In this document: in pieces, positions 60,182 through 64,000 of the stretch
How positions within the stretch are numbered: the first letter of the stretch is position 1
Layout of the letters: each line of letters opens with the position of its first letter
The notes under the pieces: model-generated
Databases searched by the model: none
What the model was told of the DNA's origin: nothing
The model's input: only the letters and a program-made list of their open reading frames with translations
NCBI GenBank assembly: GCA_964441775.1
Contig: CAYTVL010000005.1
Location: 163,280-227,279 of the forward strand
Length of the DNA: 64,000 bases
Source: SYOC01 sp964441775
GTDB taxonomy: Bacteria > Desulfobacterota > Binatia > Bin18
Reading direction: 5' to 3'
Translations under genes and position numbers: made by a program

Positions 60182-61447
60182 ATGCCATATTCAGAACAAT
60201 CCTCTCGTTATGCCTTCTACGTCCTTGGCGTTCTTTTCTGCGTCAACGTTCTCAATTTGATCGATCGTCAAGTTGTCTACATCCTCTTTCCTCTGCTCAA
60301 AACAGAGCTGCAGCTCACTGACACTGAACTCGGAATGTTAGGCGCGCTGCCGTTCGCGCTATTCTACAGTTTTATGGGCATCCCCCTTGGTTGGTTAGCG
60401 GACCGTGGGCATCGAGTGCGGCTTATCACCATCGGGCTCACGGCCTGGAGTGGACTCACCACGTTATGCGGCATGACGCGTGGGTTTTGGTCGCTCTTCA
60501 CCGTCCGTGTTGGGGTGGGCATTGGCGAGTCCTCTTGCGCCCCAGCCGCGCAAACGATTCTCAGTGATTATTTCCCACCGGCAAAGCGCTCGACCATTCT
60601 TGCGGCGTTCAACTGCGGAGTGCCGATCGGCCACGGGCTGGGCCTCTATCTCGGCGGAATTATCGCTCATCATTGGGGCTGGCGCTGGACGTTTTATGTG
60701 CTGGGCATCCCCGGTCTTCTCCTCGTCTTCTTGGTCTCCAGGCTCACAGAACCGGTGCGTGGCCAGATGGAAGATACGCCCCGGACAACATCGACAGAAG
60801 TCTCCTCGCACGCACTCAAGCAACTGTGGCGCACTGTCCGCGCCAAGCCAGCACTCCGCTGGCACTATATCGCTATGGCTATCCTCGGCTTTTCCGTGAA
60901 CGGTCCGGCAGTGTGGCTCCCCACGTTTTTGGTCCGCCTGCGTGGGTTCAGTGTGGAGACGGCGGGAGAGATCACCGGCATCAGTGCGATTATCGCCGGA
61001 CTCACTGGCGGCTTTCTCGGTGGAGTCTTCGCGGATCGCTGGATGATCCGCCGCAAGAACGCTCGCATGTTTATTCTCGTGCTCCGCAGTTTTTTCGTCA
61101 TCCCCTTCGTCTTAGGCATGATCTTTCTCTCTACGCCGTGGGTCTTGATCACCGTCATTATGGTGGGAAGCTGCGTGAGCACGCTTTGGTTCGGGCCGGG
61201 CTCCGCTGTCGTGCACGACCTGGTCGCTCCAGAAATTCGCTCGGTCGCGGTCGCCGCGTATGTGTTAGTGATTAATCTTGCCGCTGGCGCTTCTCCTATC
61301 CTGGTTGGTAAGATCACTGACCTGAGCGGCGACCCCGTCTTCTTGCAATACGCCCTCCTCATTGCTCCGATTGCGGATTTGGCCTCGGGGCTCTGCCACT
61401 ATCGGGGCTCACGCACGTTGGTGGAGGATATGCGCGTGCATGTGTAG
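60182..61447 (+). CDS. MFS transporter, Spinster-like
   Basis: A 421-residue major-facilitator protein with twelve predicted helices. FCVNVLNLIDRQVVYILFPLLKTELQLTDTELGMLGALPFALFYS and the loop 2-3 motif GWLADRGHRVRLI, then RVGVGIGESSCAPAAQTILSDYFPP, are typical of the Spinster-type subgroup. The C-terminal half contains GGVFADRWMIRR. The substrate is unknown. I chose ATG 60182 because the protein upstream of it is encoded by the octamer array and does not match the family. It ends 28 bases before the 4Fe-4S protein gene. Confidence 0.87.
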   Translation: MPYSEQSSRYAFYVLGVLFCVNVLNLIDRQVVYILFPLLKTELQLTDTELGMLGALPFALFYSFMGIPLGWLADRGHRVRLITIGLTAWSGLTTLCGMTRGFWSLFTVRVGVGIGESSCAPAAQTILSDYFPPAKRSTILAAFNCGVPIGHGLGLYLGGIIAHHWGWRWTFYVLGIPGLLLVFLVSRLTEPVRGQMEDTPRTTSTEVSSHALKQLWRTVRAKPALRWHYIAMAILGFSVNGPAVWLPTFLVRLRGFSVETAGEITGISAIIAGLTGGFLGGVFADRWMIRRKNARMFILVLRSFFVIPFVLGMIFLSTPWVLITVIMVGSCVSTLWFGPGSAVVHDLVAPEIRSVAVAAYVLVINLAAGASPILVGKITDLSGDPVFLQYALLIAPIADLASGLCHYRGSRTLVEDMRVHV

Positions 61448-61475
61448 CGGAAAAGAAAGTGAAACGTTAATTCGT

Positions 61476-62243
61476 ATGGACCTGCTGTCACACATTCACC
61501 AGAGTCTTGCTCCTCACGGCCTGAACCTCATCGGGACGAGTTCGGTCGCTGCCTATGAAGCGCTAGTCCCTGCTCAATACCATGTCAAGGCGTTACTGCC
61601 GCAGGCAAAAACTATCATTGTGATCGGCAACGGCGGCGGTGATTTTTGGCGCGGGTTTCGCTCCTATTGCGAAGCACGTCCAGGCTGGGTCTATACTCAG
61701 GAGCATCCGCTCGACGCCTACACTGTCGAGATTATAGAAACGTCCCTCACTCCTAGTTTGCAAGCTGAGGACGCGGCACATCGCTACGTGTATCCCTTTC
61801 GTTTTTGGACCGAGCCGGTTTCGTTCATGCACCTCGCTCGCGCCGCAGGTGTAGCCAGCCCTAGTCTGCTCGGTGTTGTCATCCACCCTAAGTACGGTCC
61901 GTGGATGGCGCTGCGCGCGGCGCTCCTCATCGATCAGGACGTGTTTGCGCCGCCGCAAGCATTGGGCTTCGATCCTTGTCCAACCTGCACGGAACGTGCG
62001 TGCATTGCCGCGTGCCCGGCGGGCGCCATTAGCGAAGCAAAGAATTGGGACATTCCTGCCTGCGTGCACCATCGCCTGCGCGTCTCAGGAGACTGTGTAG
62101 ACTACTGCCGTGCGCGCTACGATTGTGTCTATGGGCGCGAGCACCGTTACCCACTAGAAGAGTTGCAATATCATCAACGACAAAGCTTCGCAGAGATGAG
62201 AAAATATTTTGAGAAACCAGTAACAAAAAGCAACGAAGATTGA
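61476..62243 (+). CDS. 4Fe-4S ferredoxin-like protein, distantly QueG-like
   Basis: A 255-residue cytoplasmic protein. The C-terminal part has a cysteine cluster CPTCTERACIAACPAGAI (about residues 168-185), then CVHH, CVDYCRARYDC, which would hold one and perhaps two iron-sulfur clusters. The N-terminal part (GLNLIGTSSVAAYEALVP, LPQAKTIIVIGNGGGDFWRGF) resembles the N-terminal region of epoxyqueuosine-reductase-like proteins but lacks the full cobalamin domain. No reaction is assigned. Its stop codon TGA begins octamer array E. Neighbours are an MFS transporter and a hydantoinase, so a link with a catabolic route is possible. Confidence 0.7.
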   Translation: MDLLSHIHQSLAPHGLNLIGTSSVAAYEALVPAQYHVKALLPQAKTIIVIGNGGGDFWRGFRSYCEARPGWVYTQEHPLDAYTVEIIETSLTPSLQAEDAAHRYVYPFRFWTEPVSFMHLARAAGVASPSLLGVVIHPKYGPWMALRAALLIDQDVFAPPQALGFDPCPTCTERACIAACPAGAISEAKNWDIPACVHHRLRVSGDCVDYCRARYDCVYGREHRYPLEELQYHQRQSFAEMRKYFEKPVTKSNED

Positions 62244-62320
62244 GCCATTGCATCATCGGGTCATCGAGCCATTTGCAGTTCAGTGACTCAATGAGAAAAT
62301 GACCCAATGACTCAATTGTT
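62241..62320 (+). repeat. Mirror-symmetric octamer array before the hydantoinase (locus E)
   Basis: Exactly ten 8-base units: TGAGCCAT, TGCATCAT, CGGGTCAT, CGAGCCAT, TTGCAGTT, CAGTGACT, CAATGAGA, AAATGACC, CAATGACT, CAATTGTT. The first TGA is the stop codon of the 4Fe-4S gene; the array ends one base before GGAGG of the next gene. The first-half unit (GGTCATCG-like) is the reverse complement of the second-half unit (CAATGACC-like), so the halves can pair. Confidence 0.85.
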
Positions 62321-62330
62321 AGGAGGCATT

Positions 62331-63698
62331 ATGGATCTCATCATTCGCAACGGCACGATTGTAACGGCAGGAGACATCACCCAAGCTGATGTTGGCGTCG
62401 AAGGGGGAAAAGTCAAACAGATTGGCCAAGGGCTAGGCCCGGAAGCCCGCGAGCTCGACGCAACAGGAAAGTATCTTTTCCCAGGCGGAGTCGACGTGCA
62501 CACCCATGTAGACTTTGAACTCTTAGGGAATAAATCCGTTGACGATTTTTACTCTGGCACGGCTGCAGCAGCCTGTGGCGGCATCACGACGATCGTTGAT
62601 TACGCGCTGCCTGAACCGGGACAGTCGATCCAGGGCAGCATCGAAGCATGGCAGAAGAAAGCACAAGACAAAGCGATCATCGACTATGGACTCCACCCTG
62701 CTATTCTGGAGCCCACCCAGAAAATTATCGATGAGATGGCCGACGCTGTCGCCGATGGGCACTCCAGCTTTAAGCTGTTCATGATTGGCCTGGCCCGATT
62801 CGATGAGCTTGCGGCGCAATATCTCAAAGTGATTGCCCAAGCCGGAAAGGTCGGCGCACTCACCAACATCCATGCTGAGGATCAGTGCCTCATTTCTTTC
62901 CTCGGCGAACAACTCGCCGCGCAAGGCAAACTCGGCGTGCGCTATTTTGCCGACTCGCGTCCACGTCTATCGGAAGGACTCGCAGTGCAACGGGCTATTA
63001 CTATGGCTCGTTACGCCGAAGCGCCGATCTACCTTGTTCACTTGTCATGTGAAGAAGCGCTAGCCCCGATTCGTGAGGCCCGTGCGCGTGGTCAGATTGT
63101 CTATGGTGAAACTCGGCCCATCTATTTGCATTTGTCACGGGAACGGTTCGACGGACCAGAAGGCGAACGCTACATCGGCTGGCCTCCACTCCGTGAAGCC
63201 TCGCAGATAGACGTCATGTGGAACGGCTTGCGCGCGGACAATTTGCAAACCGTGGCGACGGATCACTGCGGCTGGAACCTCACGCAGAAGAAAGCCAAGC
63301 AGCGCGTCGAGGATTTGCTTCCAGGCATGTCCAACCTCGAAACCATCATGCCCATGCTTTACTCCGAAGGCGTAGGCAAAGGCAGGCTCTCGCTCAACCG
63401 CTTTGTCGAAGTGATTTCCACGAACCCAGCTAAGCTCTTCGGCATCTACCCGCAAAAAGGAACCATTGCCGTCGGTTCAGACGCGGACATTGTCATCTTT
63501 GATCCAAAGAAAGAAGTCACCATTCGCCACCGTGACATGCACTCGCGCTCGGACTACGAACTCTACGAAGGCTTTCAAGTCACCGGCTGGCCGACGCACA
63601 CGCTTTCTCGCGGAGAAGTCATTGTCGAGAACGGCAACGTGCTGGGCTCCTCGGGGCGCGGCAAGCTGCTCCGGCGAGCGAGATTTTCAGTGATGTAG
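62331..63698 (+). CDS. Dihydropyrimidinase / D-hydantoinase family amidohydrolase
   Basis: A 455-residue metal-dependent cyclic amidohydrolase. The first metal pair is His57/His59 in GGVDVHTHVDF, the carboxylated lysine is Lys148 in SSFKLFM, further metal histidines are in NIHAED and YLVHLSCEEAL, and the aspartate is in ATDHCGW. The ending KGTIAVGSDADIVIFD is shared by the family. It would open dihydropyrimidines, hydantoins or similar ring amides. TAGGAGG precedes ATG 62331. With the D-aminoacylase-like gene at 38302-39978 the organism has at least two amidohydrolases for amide catabolism, although they are not linked. Confidence 0.9.
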   Translation: MDLIIRNGTIVTAGDITQADVGVEGGKVKQIGQGLGPEARELDATGKYLFPGGVDVHTHVDFELLGNKSVDDFYSGTAAAACGGITTIVDYALPEPGQSIQGSIEAWQKKAQDKAIIDYGLHPAILEPTQKIIDEMADAVADGHSSFKLFMIGLARFDELAAQYLKVIAQAGKVGALTNIHAEDQCLISFLGEQLAAQGKLGVRYFADSRPRLSEGLAVQRAITMARYAEAPIYLVHLSCEEALAPIREARARGQIVYGETRPIYLHLSRERFDGPEGERYIGWPPLREASQIDVMWNGLRADNLQTVATDHCGWNLTQKKAKQRVEDLLPGMSNLETIMPMLYSEGVGKGRLSLNRFVEVISTNPAKLFGIYPQKGTIAVGSDADIVIFDPKKEVTIRHRDMHSRSDYELYEGFQVTGWPTHTLSRGEVIVENGNVLGSSGRGKLLRRARFSVM

Positions 63699-63813
63699 GA
63701 AAAAGTCGGGAAGGTACGCTCTCTCATTGGAGGGACAGCCTTGCGAGGTCTCCTTCTCTCGTCTCATTGATTGACGCTATCTCTTCTAATTCCTACAAGC
63801 AGAAGGAGCGGCA

Positions 63814-64000
63814 ATGGAACGAATGACCAAAGAAGAATGTATGCAATTCTTACGCAGTCCGGTGCGGACTGGCAAGCTGGCTACAGTGCGGAAAGACGGA
63901 CAGCCCCTTGTCGTGCCGGTGTGGTATGACCTGGAGGGGGACACCGCTTTCAGAGGTAGACTTTTTACGCCGCCAAAGGGAGCTCTTGCGTCACTTCAAG
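63814..64000 (+). CDS. PPOX-class (F420/flavin) split-barrel protein, 5' part
   Basis: The gene runs off the right edge; 62 residues are visible. The first 42 fit the PPOX/pyridoxamine-oxidase-like split barrel: MTKEECMQFLRSPVRTGKL, ATVRKDGQPLVVPVWYDLEGDT. After that the expected next strand (an FTT-type sequence) is missing and the frame reads AFRGRLFTPPKGALASLQ. Either this is a divergent member, or a frameshift or sequence junction lies near 63945. AAGGAG lies about 6 bases before the ATG. A cofactor of F420 or FMN is likely from the family. Confidence 0.6.
   Translation, partial: MERMTKEECMQFLRSPVRTGKLATVRKDGQPLVVPVWYDLEGDTAFRGRLFTPPKGALASLQ

Overview
The window is a gene-dense, moderately GC-rich bacterial chromosome segment of about 64 kb with about 54 protein genes and one tRNA. 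I see no rRNA, CRISPR array, insertion sequence or prophage. The order ilvN-ilvC-psd-pssA-leuA is, from memory, typical of deltaproteobacteria-like (Desulfobacterota) genomes. An F420-type LLM oxidoreductase, a PPOX-fold protein, several amidohydrolases and an alpha/beta-hydrolase-domain protein suggest an uncultivated, metabolically versatile soil or water lineage, such as the Binatota/Tectomicrobia/Desulfobacterota area. That placement is inference.

Layout. 1-5.7 kb: plsY end, then glnB-glnA behind a sigma-54 (-24/-12) promoter and closed by a strong terminator, then an SDR, a phosphatase, a CoA-binding protein, a NUDIX hydrolase and a GFA-family protein. 5.8-13.4 kb: an envelope signalling block made of a porin, a PstS-like protein, a PAS histidine kinase, a RedB-like thioredoxin-fold protein and a membrane hybrid kinase. 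13.5-23.1 kb (minus strand): branched-chain amino acid and phospholipid genes (ilvN, ilvC, psd, pssA, leuA, leuB), a leucine-rich leader peptide with tandem terminator hairpins before leuA, then a small membrane protein, a methyltransferase and CstA. 23.3-30.9 kb (minus strand): tRNA-Leu, valS, nadC, birA, coaX and an EF-G-like GTPase. 31-40 kb: a universal stress protein, a serine-acetyltransferase-like protein and a DPM1-like glycosyltransferase, a remnant of a GT39 gene, and catabolic genes. 40-59.2 kb (minus strand): a tightly coupled 13-gene exopolysaccharide cluster with a WecG/TagA transferase, Wza, Wzx, a Wzc-like protein with a broken kinase site, five to six glycosyltransferases, an acetyltransferase, a polymerase/ligase and a secreted glycoside hydrolase. 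59.3-64 kb: truA, an MFS transporter, a 4Fe-4S protein, a hydantoinase and the start of a PPOX-fold protein.

The most unusual structure is not a gene. At least six places carry degenerate tandem arrays with a 7- or 8-base period, most placed between two co-directional genes. Several begin exactly at the upstream stop codon and run up to the ribosome binding site of the next gene. Four consist of two halves in opposite orientation, so the message could fold into a hairpin. Unit sequences differ between loci, but the period and placement recur. One array is read through in frame inside valS and another supplies the C-terminus and stop codon of nadC. I know of short tandem heptamer repeats in cyanobacteria; I do not know of a description of this stop-anchored, mirror-symmetric form.
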